DNA of 21,232 nucleotides from Actinomycetota bacterium (GTDB lineage Bacteria > Actinomycetota > Actinomycetes > JACCUZ01): NCBI GenBank assembly GCA_030841245.1, contig JAVEDG010000237.1:1-21232 (forward strand). Direction: 5' to 3'. The stretch's first letter is position 1. The number at the start of each line of letters is the position of its first letter. Under the pieces are notes generated by a model. That model ran no database searches. It was given only the letters and a program-made list of their open reading frames with translations, and was not told where the DNA came from. A program made the position numbers and the translations under genes. This document shows positions 13,980 through 21,232 of the stretch, piece after piece.

Positions 13980-15122
13980 ATGGCCCGCACCCTGGTCGTC
14001 ACGAACGACTTCCCGCCGCGGGTCGGCGGCATCGAGTCGTTCGTGCTCGCGATGGTGTCGCGGATGCCGCCGGACGAGGTGGTGGTACACACCGCTCGGC
14101 AGGCAGGCGACGCGGCGTTCGACGGAGGTCTGCCCTTTCCCGTCGTACGGGACCCGTCCCGCATCATGCTGCCCACCCGAGCCATCACCGGGCGGTCGGT
14201 GCAGATCGCCCGGGACCTGTCCTGCAACTCGGTGTGGTTCGGCGCCGCCGCGCCCCTCGGCCTGATGGCCAGGTCGCTCAAGGAGCGCGCCGACGTCCTG
14301 ACCACGGTCGCCACGACACACGGCCATGAGGTCTGGTGGGCCGCGACACCCGGCGCCCGCACCCTGCTTCGCCGGATCGGCGACACCAACGACGTGCTTA
14401 CCTACCTCGGCACCTACACCCGTCACCGCATCGCACGGGCGCTGTCGGCGCAGGCCGGCGGCCGCATGGTGCAGCTGACCCCGGGTGTGGACGACGTCGC
14501 CTTCCGTCCCGACGTCGACGGGTCGGCCGTGCGCGAGCGGTACGGCCTCGTGGACCGGCCGGTGGTCGTCTGCGTCTCCCGACTCGTCGAGCGCAAGGGT
14601 CAGGACATGCTGGTGCGGGCGCTGCCGTTGATCCAGCGGCGGGTGCCCGGCGCCGCGGTCCTGCTGGTCGGCGACGGGCCGCACCGGACCCGGGTCGAGG
14701 GGATCGCCAGCCAGCTCGGTGTGACCGGCGACGTCATCTTCGCCGGTGCCAAGCCGTGGGCCGAGCTGCCGCCGTACTACGCCGCGGGTGAAGTGTTCGC
14801 CATGCCGAGCCGCACCCGCAAGGCGGGCCTCGAGGTGGAGGGCCTCGGCATCGTCTATCTCGAGGCGTCGGCGAGCGGGCTGCCGGTGGTGGCGGGCGAC
14901 TCGGGTGGTGCACCCGACGCGGTGCAGGACGGCACGACCGGGTACGTCGTGAACGGCCGCTCTCCTGGCGAGATCGCTGACCGCGTCTCGACCTTGCTGC
15001 TCGACCCTGCGCTGTCGGCCCGGATGGGGGAGTGGGGCCGTCGCTGGGTCGAGCAGCGGTGGCGGTGGGACGACCTGGCCGCGAACCTGCGGGGCCTGCT
15101 GGCGACGAGGTCGTTCGGCTGA
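13980..15122 (+). CDS. pimB: PimB-type GDP-mannose:phosphatidylinositol-monomannoside mannosyltransferase
   Basis: 380 residues, the usual length. The N terminus MARTLVVTNDFPPRVGGIES is the PimB/PimA-type donor-loop signature of GT4. VVVCVSRLVERKGQDMLVRAL opens the second Rossmann domain. EGLGIVYLE gives the GT4 E-x7-E pair, Glu287 and Glu295, preceded by the PSRTRKAGLEVEG stretch characteristic of PimB'. PimB' adds the second mannose to phosphatidylinositol mannoside at the inner face of the membrane, a step toward lipomannan and PIMs. ATG 13980 is preferred to the in-frame ATG at 13938 because it begins right at the conserved MARTLVV strand. An alternative is another GT4 mannosyltransferase; the close match of the donor site favours PimB. 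Confidence 0.85.
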   Translation: MARTLVVTNDFPPRVGGIESFVLAMVSRMPPDEVVVHTARQAGDAAFDGGLPFPVVRDPSRIMLPTRAITGRSVQIARDLSCNSVWFGAAAPLGLMARSLKERADVLTTVATTHGHEVWWAATPGARTLLRRIGDTNDVLTYLGTYTRHRIARALSAQAGGRMVQLTPGVDDVAFRPDVDGSAVRERYGLVDRPVVVCVSRLVERKGQDMLVRALPLIQRRVPGAAVLLVGDGPHRTRVEGIASQLGVTGDVIFAGAKPWAELPPYYAAGEVFAMPSRTRKAGLEVEGLGIVYLEASASGLPVVAGDSGGAPDAVQDGTTGYVVNGRSPGEIADRVSTLLLDPALSARMGEWGRRWVEQRWRWDDLAANLRGLLATRSFG

Positions 15123-15177
15123 GCGCCGGATCCCACGATCAGCCGATGCCATAACGGGGCATAGCCGGACAGTGCGC

Positions 15178-15206
15178 TTGTCAGGACATGCACAACGGGG
15201 TACACA
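15178..15206 (+). promoter_or_regulatory. Tentative promoter of the small membrane protein gene
   Basis: TTGTCA (15178-15183) is five of six matches to the -35 consensus, and TACACA (15201-15206) follows at 17 bases as a weak -10. Transcription would start near 15213, 53 bases before GTG 15266. Confidence 0.3.
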
Positions 15207-15265
15207 TGAGTCTGACGTATACGGGGACAGTCGTCTCGGGGCGACGCGCAAGAAGGGCTTCCGCT

Positions 15266-15586
15266 GTGACGATCTCGTCTCATCGTCAGCACGATGCGCT
15301 CTCCAGCGAGGCCCCCGAGGTCCGGGTCGACCGCGGCCGTGAGCTGCTCGCCTCCTCCATCGAGCTGCAGAAGCACGCCCGCGAGCGCAGTGAAGCGGCC
15401 CCGCAGCACCGTCGCCGGCGCAAGGGCGGCGGCAAGGTCAACGATGACGGCGTCTACGTGAGCGCTCGGGCGTCCCGTGCGCGCAAGGTCTTCCTGACCG
15501 TCATCTGGCTCGAAGCGGCCGTCGCGATTGGCGGGCTCATCGTGCTCGCCTACGTCCTCTTCGCCGGCCCCAACCACCTGCTTTAG
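15266..15586 (+). CDS. Small tail-anchored-type membrane protein, function unknown
   Basis: 106 residues from GTG 15266, which has AGAAGGG (15251-15257) eight bases upstream. In-frame ATGs at 15206 and 15188 would add 20 or 26 residues and cannot be excluded. The N-terminal half is polar and charged, with a helical stretch VRVDRGRELLASSIELQKHA and a basic patch RRRRKGGGK. The C terminus is one membrane segment, FLTVIWLEAAVAIGGLIVLA followed by YVLFAG, with only a few residues after it, so the protein is probably held by its tail with the basic part in the cytoplasm. No known family recognised. It follows pimB by 143 bases. Its stop overlaps the stop of the convergent glycosyltransferase gene. 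Confidence 0.75.
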   Translation: MTISSHRQHDALSSEAPEVRVDRGRELLASSIELQKHARERSEAAPQHRRRRKGGGKVNDDGVYVSARASRARKVFLTVIWLEAAVAIGGLIVLAYVLFAGPNHLL

Positions 15587-16893
15587 CGGCCACCCGCCCG
15601 CTCAGTAAGCCGGCTATGCTGGCCCGACCCCGAGCTCGCCGGCGACCAGGCCAGCCCGACCAGGACCAGTGAGCCGACCAGCCACCATTGGTTGTAGAAC
15701 GTCTGCTGGTTGACCAGGTCCGCCACACCCAGCGCGACCGCGCAGCAGAGCGCCATGGCTCCCGTGCCCACGGGCCCGTGGGCTTTCCACGCGGCGAGAC
15801 CGATGCCGCCCAGCACGACGATGCCGACGATCACCCGGGGTGGCGTCCAGCCCGCCTCGACGGCGGCAGTGAAGAGCGTCGGCGCGTCCGCGCGCGGCGG
15901 CAGGTGCAGGAAGTAGGACACCGTGTCGTGCCAGAACGCTGACAGGTCGGCGATCAGCCAGGGCATGCAGAGCACGACCGCTCCCGCCGCCGCGGCCGCG
16001 GTACGTCGGAGGCCGAACGGTCGCCACATGGCGAAGACCGGCAGCAGCAGCAGGGCGTGCTGCTTCGTGGCACACGCAACCGCCAGGAAGACGACCGCCC
16101 AGCCCAGATGGCCGCGGTCGACGCAGAACAGCGCCGCGACGAGCCACAGCAGCAGCAGCGGCTCGGTCCAGCTCTGCTCGACCAGGGCGATCAGCCCTGG
16201 CGTCACGGCGTACAGCAGGACCGCTCCCTTCGACGCCTGTCGACGTGCCGCGAGCGTCATCAGCACGCCGCTGAGCACGAGCGCCGCGACCATGGCCCAG
16301 CGGACGTCGCCGCCGAGCTCCTTGCCGCCGGTGACGGCGACGTCGGTCATCGGCAAGTAGGTGTAGCCCTGCGCGATCCCTGGTGAGTTGACCCACCCAT
16401 GGCCGTACATGTCGTGCGCGTGGAGGGTGACGTCGACCGCCTGGGACAGGAAGTACCAGACGTCGATCCGCGGTTCGGGGACCAGCGCGATCACCGCGAC
16501 CACGGCGACGAGCGCGCCGATTGCGGCCAGCGCGACCCCGCCGCGCTGGACCCGCCCCGACGAGAGCAACCACAGGACCGCGGCGACGACGGCGTAGAGG
16601 CAGACGAAGTGGGTCAACCGGCGCAGGTCATCGGGCGCCGCGTAGGAGTAGACCGGGTGTCCCAGGGTGAGCAAGCTGACCGTGATCGCGGCGACGGTGA
16701 CGAGGAGGCGAGGTGGCGGGGCGAGGCCGTCGAGATTCGTAACGGCGACGACGCCGACCAGGAGCGCGACGGCCAGCGTGACCAGCAGGATCGACGGAAT
16801 CCAGAGGATGCCGACGCTGCGCTCGTTGCCGACGACCAGCAGAGCCCACGCCCAGACCAGGGCGAGGTCGGCCAGCCTCGGACGCAGCCTCAC
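15583..16893 (-). CDS. Polytopic GT-C-type glycosyltransferase, second of a tandem pair
   Basis: 436 residues with about ten to twelve membrane segments. The loop RIDVWYFLSQAVDVTLHAHD followed by MYGHGW resembles the first outer loop of DUF2029/GT87 and related lipid-linked-sugar transferases, where an Asp is catalytic; this is a structural analogy. EQSWTEPLLLLWLVAALFCV and CATKQHALLLLPVFA are the longest blocks shared with the next gene. It probably transfers a sugar from a polyprenyl-phosphate donor outside the membrane. GTG 16893 overlaps the upstream stop (GTGA), so translation is coupled to its paralogue. The stop at 15583-15585 overlaps the convergent small gene by four bases. Confidence 0.72.
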   Translation of the reverse strand: MRLRPRLADLALVWAWALLVVGNERSVGILWIPSILLVTLAVALLVGVVAVTNLDGLAPPPRLLVTVAAITVSLLTLGHPVYSYAAPDDLRRLTHFVCLYAVVAAVLWLLSSGRVQRGGVALAAIGALVAVVAVIALVPEPRIDVWYFLSQAVDVTLHAHDMYGHGWVNSPGIAQGYTYLPMTDVAVTGGKELGGDVRWAMVAALVLSGVLMTLAARRQASKGAVLLYAVTPGLIALVEQSWTEPLLLLWLVAALFCVDRGHLGWAVVFLAVACATKQHALLLLPVFAMWRPFGLRRTAAAAAGAVVLCMPWLIADLSAFWHDTVSYFLHLPPRADAPTLFTAAVEAGWTPPRVIVGIVVLGGIGLAAWKAHGPVGTGAMALCCAVALGVADLVNQQTFYNQWWLVGSLVLVGLAWSPASSGSGQHSRLTERAGGR

Positions 16894-18245
16894 GCGCCCG
16901 AGACCATGTCGGCGCGTCGCAGTGCGGCCACCCGCGCCTTACGCTTATTCGGCCGGTGGCCGGTGACGGAGGGCGACCATGCCAGCCCGACCAGGATCAG
17001 CGACCCGACGAGCCACCACTGGTTGTAGAACGCCTGCTGGTTGACCAGGTTGACGACGTACAGGGCGAACGCGCAGCACAAGGCGATCGCGCCGGCCCCG
17101 GTGAACTGTCTCGCCCGCCAGGTGGCCGCGGCCGCCCCGACGAGGATGACCAGGATCGTCAGCACCCGTGGCGGCGTCCACCCGGCGTCCGCCGCCGCAG
17201 TGAAGAGCTCCGGGGCGTCCAGCCGGGGCGGCATCCCCACCAGCCGGGTGACCGTGCCGTAGTGGAAGGCGGAGAGGTCGGCGAGCGCCCAGGGCAGGCA
17301 GAGCAGCACCGCGCCTCCGACCGCGGCGAGCGTACGGCGCCAGCCGAAGGGCTGCCACACGGCGAAGATCGGCACCAGGACCACGACGTGCTGCTTGGTG
17401 GCCAGCGCCAGGGCGAGGAACACCACGGCCGCGACGAGCCGGCCCCGGTCGACGCAGAACAGCGCGGCCACGAGCCAGACGAACAGCAGTGGCTCGGTCC
17501 AGCTCTGCTCGACCAGGGCGAGCAGGCCCGGTGTGATCGCGAACAGCAGCACCGCGCCGTACGCCTCGTGCCGGCGCACCCCTCGCACCATCAGCACGCC
17601 GGCGGCGACCAGCGCTGCGACCATGGCGAAGCGCACGTCGCCGAGGACCAGCTTGGCAGGGATCAGCGGGATCTCGGTCATCGGCAGGTAGGGATAGCTG
17701 TGGTTGAAGCCCGGCGAGCCCACCCACGAGTGGGTGTACATGTTGTGGAAGTGGTCGGTCACGTCGACCGCCTGGGTGAGGAAGATCCAGACGTCGATGT
17801 GCGGGTGCTGGTCGAGCTTGAGCACGGCGAGCGCGAGCACCACGGCGCTGCAGATCGCGAGGGCGAGGCCGCCGAGCCTGATGACCTCGGGCCAGAGCAG
17901 CCACATGACTCCCGCCATCAGCGCGCAGCTGCCCGCGAAGACGGTGAGCCGCTCGAGGTCGGGCCCGGAGGTGTAGGAGAACACCTTGTGCGTGATCGTG
18001 AAGACGGTGACCAGGATCGCGGCCGCGGCGACGATCCAGCGGCGCGGCGGCTTGAGGCGATCGAGGTCGACTCGCATGACCACGAGTGCGGTGAGCAGGC
18101 CACCGAGCGCGATCAGGGCGATGGAGGGCTCCCAGAGGAACCCGATGCTGCGCTGGTTGCCGACGACGAGCAGCGACCAGGCGAGGACCAGCAGGGTGCC
18201 GCCCCGGGACAGAGCCCGCGTCACCATGCCCCGGCCCATGCGCAC
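16890..18245 (-). CDS. Polytopic GT-C-type glycosyltransferase, first of a tandem pair
   Basis: 451 residues, ten to twelve membrane segments, same plan as the following gene. Shared blocks include LLVVGNQRSIG, HIDVWIFLTQAVDVTDHFHN, YLPMTE, VEQSWTEPLLFVWLVAALFC, LATKQH and FTAAADAGWTPPRVL. GTG 18245 is used; ATG 18239 and ATG 18227 are alternatives that would trim two or six residues. It starts 90 bases after the dehydratase stop and is on the same strand, so it is likely to belong to the same transcription unit and to use a sugar made by it. Specific donor and acceptor are unknown. The C terminus ends with a short basic tail (HRPNKRKARVAALRRAD). Confidence 0.72.
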   Translation of the reverse strand: MRMGRGMVTRALSRGGTLLVLAWSLLVVGNQRSIGFLWEPSIALIALGGLLTALVVMRVDLDRLKPPRRWIVAAAAILVTVFTITHKVFSYTSGPDLERLTVFAGSCALMAGVMWLLWPEVIRLGGLALAICSAVVLALAVLKLDQHPHIDVWIFLTQAVDVTDHFHNMYTHSWVGSPGFNHSYPYLPMTEIPLIPAKLVLGDVRFAMVAALVAAGVLMVRGVRRHEAYGAVLLFAITPGLLALVEQSWTEPLLFVWLVAALFCVDRGRLVAAVVFLALALATKQHVVVLVPIFAVWQPFGWRRTLAAVGGAVLLCLPWALADLSAFHYGTVTRLVGMPPRLDAPELFTAAADAGWTPPRVLTILVILVGAAAATWRARQFTGAGAIALCCAFALYVVNLVNQQAFYNQWWLVGSLILVGLAWSPSVTGHRPNKRKARVAALRRADMVSGA

Positions 18246-18335
18246 AGTGCCTGATCATGCCGGACCCGGGGGCTCCGACACGCCGACGAGCACCGCCGCA
18301 CGCGAACCGGTCGGGAGATGCCCCTCAGGCCGGCC

Positions 18336-19346
18336 TCAGGCGTCGAACCGGGCGACCTGCTCGCGGGTGACTCCTGCTGACGGCTCGACGGTGCAGCGCC
18401 GCTGCCACTCGACGGTCCAGCCGATGGCGGTGAGCAGATCGAGTCGCGGCGCCCAGCCCAGCTGCTCGCGTGCCTTGCCGGCGTCCAACGTCAGGACGTG
18501 CGACTCGCGCGGGTGGCTCTCCGTGTCCGTCCGCCAGCTGGCGCCACCGCCCCACAGGCTGACCACCTCGTCGGCCACCGCCCTCACCGTGGCGAACCCG
18601 TGCGGGTCGGGGCCGAAGTTCCAGGCCCCGCCGGCGTGGGAGCCGTCGAGCAGCGCCTCGGCCAGCAGGACGTAGCCGCTCACGGCGTCCAGGACGTGCT
18701 GCCACGGCCTGATGGCGTCGGGGTAGCGGATCAGCGGTGTGCGACCGGCGGACAGGCCGGCCAACAGGTCGGGGAGGAGGCGATCGCGGCTGATGTCGCC
18801 GCCACCGATCACGTTCCCGGCCCGGGCCGTCGCCGTCGGGCAGGGGGAGAAGCTGTCCACCCAGGCGTGCGTCAGGAGCTCGACCATCGCCTTCGACGCG
18901 CTGTAGGGATCGTTCCCTCCGAGCGGCGCGTCCTCCGGGTATCCGTTCGCCTGTCCGACGTCGCGGTAAACCTTGTCGGTCGTCACGACGACGTGGGCAC
19001 GCACCGACGGTGTCGCCGTGACGGCCTCCAGCACGCTGAGCGTGCCCAGGAGATTGGTCTCGACGGTCAGCCGTGGCTCCCGGAGGGACTCGCGCACCAA
19101 CGGTTGTGCCGCCATGTGGATGACGACGTCCGGGCTGGACTCGGCGATGGCGCTCTTGACAGCGGCGCTGTCCCGCACGTCGGTCCGGAAGTCGTTGGCC
19201 AGCTCGCCGGCCACCGCGGCCCGCTCGAACAGAGCGTCCGGCAGGGGATCGAGGGCGAGGCCGGAGACAGTGTGTCCGCGATGCCGCAGGAGGAGCACGA
19301 GCCAGGCACCCTTGAAGCCGGTGTGACCGGTGACGAAGAAATGCAC
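18336..19346 (-). CDS. rfbG: CDP-glucose 4,6-dehydratase
   Basis: 336 residues, extended SDR. TGHTGFKG (6-13) with G7-x2-G10-x2-G13 binds NAD, and GHTGFKGAWL is typical of RfbG and distinguishes it from RmlB. TTDK (122-125) supplies the catalytic Thr-Asp-Lys triplet, Y148-x3-K152 the catalytic pair, and RPWQHVLD (213-220) is the RfbG-specific C-terminal motif. It converts CDP-glucose to CDP-4-keto-6-deoxyglucose in the cytoplasm. GTG 19346 is five bases after the RfbH-type stop; upstream extension of the same frame is antisense noise. It supplies the substrate of the RfbH-type enzyme encoded immediately before it, an order consistent with one operon. The CDP-glucose synthase (rfbF) is not in the window. 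Confidence 0.88.
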   Translation of the reverse strand: MHFFVTGHTGFKGAWLVLLLRHRGHTVSGLALDPLPDALFERAAVAGELANDFRTDVRDSAAVKSAIAESSPDVVIHMAAQPLVRESLREPRLTVETNLLGTLSVLEAVTATPSVRAHVVVTTDKVYRDVGQANGYPEDAPLGGNDPYSASKAMVELLTHAWVDSFSPCPTATARAGNVIGGGDISRDRLLPDLLAGLSAGRTPLIRYPDAIRPWQHVLDAVSGYVLLAEALLDGSHAGGAWNFGPDPHGFATVRAVADEVVSLWGGGASWRTDTESHPRESHVLTLDAGKAREQLGWAPRLDLLTAIGWTVEWQRRCTVEPSAGVTREQVARFDA

Positions 19347-19351
19347 CAGGC

Positions 19352-20665
19352 TCAGCTCGCGGAGACGAAGTCGAGGATGTTGTCGGCGATGTAGTCGACC
19401 ATGGGCGTGGTCAGTCCCGGATGAACACCGACCCAGAACGTGCGTCGCATGATGATGTCGGAGTTGGTCAGGTCGCCGACGATGCGGAAGTCGACGTTGC
19501 GGTACGCCGGCTGGCGGGTCACGTTGCCCGCGAACATCAGTCTCGTGCCGATCTTGCGGGTGTCGAGGTGACGGAGCAGTGTCTCGCGGTCCACCGGAGA
19601 CTCTGGGTCCAGGGTGATGGGGAACCCGAACCACGACGGGTCCGACTTCGGCGTGGCCCGCGGCAGGATGAGTCCGGATGTGCCGTCGAGCCGCGAGTAG
19701 AGATGGGCGAAGTTCTTCTTGCGGGCTTCCACGAAGCCGTCGAGCTTGTTCAGCTGTGAGAGTCCCAGGGCGGCCTGCATGTCGGTCGCCTTCAGGTTGT
19801 AGCCGATGTGGCTGTAGATGTACTTGTGGTCGTAGCCCTCCGGCAGGTCCCCGAGCTGCCACTCGAAACGCTTGAGGCAGGTGTTGTCCTTACCCGTCTC
19901 GCAGTAGCAGTCCCGCCCCCAGTCGCGGAACGACTCGAGCTGCTTCTTGACCAGCGGCGACTTGAAGAAGACGGCTCCACCTTCACCGGTGGTGATGTGG
20001 TGCGCCGGGTAGAAGCTGACCGTCGCCGTGTCGCCGAAGCTCCCGGTGCGTTTCCCGTCGTACGTCGAGCCCAGCGCGTCGCACGAGTCCTCGACCAGCC
20101 AGAGCTTGTGCTCCTGGCAGAGCCGTCGTACGAGGTCGAGGTCGAACGGGTTGCCGAGGGTGTGCGCCATCATGATCGCCCGAGTGCGCGGCCCGATCGC
20201 CTCCTCGAGCATGTCGGGGACGGCGTCGTAGGTGCCGAGCTCGGCGTCGACCAGGACGGGACGTAGCCGGTTCTGCAGGATCGGGTTGATCGTCGTGGGG
20301 AAGCCCATGGCGACCGTGACGACCTCGTCGCCCTCGACGAGACGGCGGTTCCCGAGCTTGGGGCTGGTGAGAGCCGACAATGCGACCAGGTTGGCGCTCG
20401 ATCCGCTGTTCACGAAGACCGAGCCGCGGGCCCCGACGTAACGGGCAAGCGCGCGTTGGAAGTCCTGGGTGAACCGGCCTCCGGTAAGCCATCCGTCGAG
20501 CGAGGAGTCGACAAGTGCGGCGAAGTCCTCGGTGTCAAGTACCTTGCCCGACACCGGTACGACGGTCTCGCCCGGCACGAAGTCGGCCCGCTCCAGCGCC
20601 TTGCGCGCGTAGTCACGGACGTCGTCCAGGATCCTGCGACGGTGGTCCTCGAGGGACTCGGTCAC
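19352..20665 (-). CDS. rfbH: CDP-4-keto-6-deoxyglucose 3-dehydrase (RfbH/AscC type)
   Basis: 437 residues. Fold-type I aminotransferase-like enzyme that removes the C3 hydroxyl of CDP-4-keto-6-deoxyglucose using PMP and a [2Fe-2S] cluster. The E1 motif C-x57-C-x-C-x7-C is intact (Cys195, Cys253, Cys255, Cys263; the last three within DCYCETGKDNTC). The PLP-binding Lys is replaced by His222 in SFYPAHHITTGEGG, the hallmark that separates E1 from sugar aminotransferases. Length and N-terminal helical part match the family. GTG 20665 overlaps the upstream stop (GTGA), with AGGAGAG (20672-20678) inside the upstream gene. The electron-supplying reductase (E3) is not in the window and must lie upstream or elsewhere. 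Confidence 0.95.
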   Translation of the reverse strand: MTESLEDHRRRILDDVRDYARKALERADFVPGETVVPVSGKVLDTEDFAALVDSSLDGWLTGGRFTQDFQRALARYVGARGSVFVNSGSSANLVALSALTSPKLGNRRLVEGDEVVTVAMGFPTTINPILQNRLRPVLVDAELGTYDAVPDMLEEAIGPRTRAIMMAHTLGNPFDLDLVRRLCQEHKLWLVEDSCDALGSTYDGKRTGSFGDTATVSFYPAHHITTGEGGAVFFKSPLVKKQLESFRDWGRDCYCETGKDNTCLKRFEWQLGDLPEGYDHKYIYSHIGYNLKATDMQAALGLSQLNKLDGFVEARKKNFAHLYSRLDGTSGLILPRATPKSDPSWFGFPITLDPESPVDRETLLRHLDTRKIGTRLMFAGNVTRQPAYRNVDFRIVGDLTNSDIIMRRTFWVGVHPGLTTPMVDYIADNILDFVSAS

Positions 20666-21232
20666 GGGGTACTCTCCTGGATTTTCGCTGGCAGCGCGGG
20701 ATCCGAGCCTAACGGGACGATGCCCGATCCGGCCGGATTGTCCAAGGATCTGGCCGTTGCGACGATCAGGTCATCCAGCGTTTGGCTCCTGAGCCCGAGA
20801 TCGGCGATCAGCTCGTCCCATCGGGACGGGTCACCGACGTACTCGTCGGCCGGCTCGCCTTGTGGGGCCGGCCGGCTGACCGATGACGCGGGGAGGCCGT
20901 GCAACCTGGCGACCAGCCGAGCGAGATCCCCGACCTCGATCAGGTGGCCGCCGGTGTCGAACGCCGCAGATTGTCCACGAAGAGCGAGGGCGGTCGAGAC
21001 CGCAACAACCTCGTCAGCCCCGACGTACGCGCGCAACACCCGTTCCGGTGAACGCACCTCGACAGGTCCTCCAGCCCGTGCCGCGATGACGAAGTCACCG
21101 AGCGCGAAGTGGTCCGTCTTGGATATGTGGGCGCCGGCGAGGTTGAAGATCCGTGGGACGACGTAGGTCGTCCCGGCCGACGCTGCGGCTGCTTGGAACG
21201 TGAGCTCGTCCAGCCGCTTGAGGGTGCCGTAT
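20662..21232 (-). CDS. NAD(P)-dependent sugar-nucleotide epimerase/reductase (SDR), C-terminal part
   Basis: The gene runs in from the right edge; 189 codons and a TGA are visible. The first residues, YGTLKRLDE, hold the SDR active site Tyr-x3-Lys, followed by VVPRIFNLAGAHISKTDHFA and FDTGGHLIEVGDLARLV, the sugar-nucleotide binding half of an extended SDR. The Rossmann N terminus is outside the window. In 3,6-dideoxyhexose clusters such a gene encodes the C4 reductase (abequose/paratose synthase type) or an epimerase, which fits here, but the end product cannot be read. The tail (about 40 residues after VGDPSRWDE) is a low-hydrophobicity helix. Its stop overlaps the rfbH start, so it is the upstream member of the operon. 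Confidence 0.75.
   Translation of the reverse strand, partial: YGTLKRLDELTFQAAAASAGTTYVVPRIFNLAGAHISKTDHFALGDFVIAARAGGPVEVRSPERVLRAYVGADEVVAVSTALALRGQSAAFDTGGHLIEVGDLARLVARLHGLPASSVSRPAPQGEPADEYVGDPSRWDELIADLGLRSQTLDDLIVATARSLDNPAGSGIVPLGSDPALPAKIQESTP

Noticed and set aside
13820..14329. ORF starting MSHDPATTEP that runs into pimB
   Set aside because: Its first 45 residues look acceptable, but the remainder is an Arg/Pro-rich shadow of pimB in another frame. No ribosome-binding site or homologous motif was recognised.
16956..18254. Long plus-strand reading frame opposite the first GT-C gene
   Set aside because: Its translation is dominated by Glu, Asp, Arg, Gln and His with no motif, and the minus strand encodes an obvious polytopic membrane protein with a paralogue next to it.
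18246..18335. Possible terminator between the dehydratase and GT-C genes
   Set aside because: The 90-base gap contains CCTGAGG as a direct repeat and a short AGGCCGGCCT palindrome but no stable hairpin with long arms, so the genes are treated as one unit.

Overview
The window comes from a high-GC Gram-positive bacterium, almost certainly an actinomycete. Coding DNA is strongly GC-biased, GTG starts are common, several genes appear to be leaderless (a TANNNT box 6-8 bases before the start codon), and there is a clear PimB-type phosphatidylinositol-mannoside mannosyltransferase, which is an actinobacterial envelope gene. I cannot resolve the order or genus from sequence alone.

Layout. 1-146 is the 3' end of an NlpC/P60 (C40) cell-wall peptidase. 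273-1649 encodes a membrane-anchored HExxH protein. It is followed by a decayed, internally deleted paralogue (1682-2114) and a dispersed hairpin repeat. 2351-3637 encodes a Ste24/HtpX-like M48 membrane metalloprotease. 3971-5376 is a translationally coupled pair, a lipoprotein and a secreted protein, with markedly lower GC at its start. It converges on a six-helix-type membrane protein (5404-6024, minus strand); one hairpin carries both stop codons.

6403-11097 is a complete five-gene ABC uptake operon of the branched-chain amino acid/amide type (binding protein, two permeases, two ATPases). Its genes overlap or lie within a few bases of each other. It is preceded by three CG-centred palindromes that look like operators of a LacI-family regulator. 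11098-11538 holds a terminator-like hairpin, three copies of a 49-base palindromic repeat and an arginine-rich mini-ORF just upstream of argS (11539-13362). Downstream of argS lie a near-perfect 52-base inverted repeat and the remnant of an LtrA-like membrane protein gene.

13980-15122 is pimB. It is followed by a small tail-anchored-type membrane protein (15266-15586) that converges on a minus-strand cluster running from the right edge of the window: a sugar-nucleotide SDR (cut by the edge), an RfbH-type CDP-4-keto-6-deoxyglucose 3-dehydrase with an intact [2Fe-2S] motif and the Lys-to-His change, an RfbG-type CDP-glucose 4,6-dehydratase, and two tandem paralogous polytopic GT-C-type glycosyltransferases. 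Together these suggest synthesis of a CDP-3,6-dideoxyhexose (or a related deoxysugar) and its transfer to a cell-surface glycan.

The points most worth following up are the dideoxysugar/tandem GT-C cluster, the operator set in front of the ABC operon, the palindromic repeat family, the Arg-rich mini-ORF ahead of argS, and the two gene remnants that sit next to palindromic repeats.
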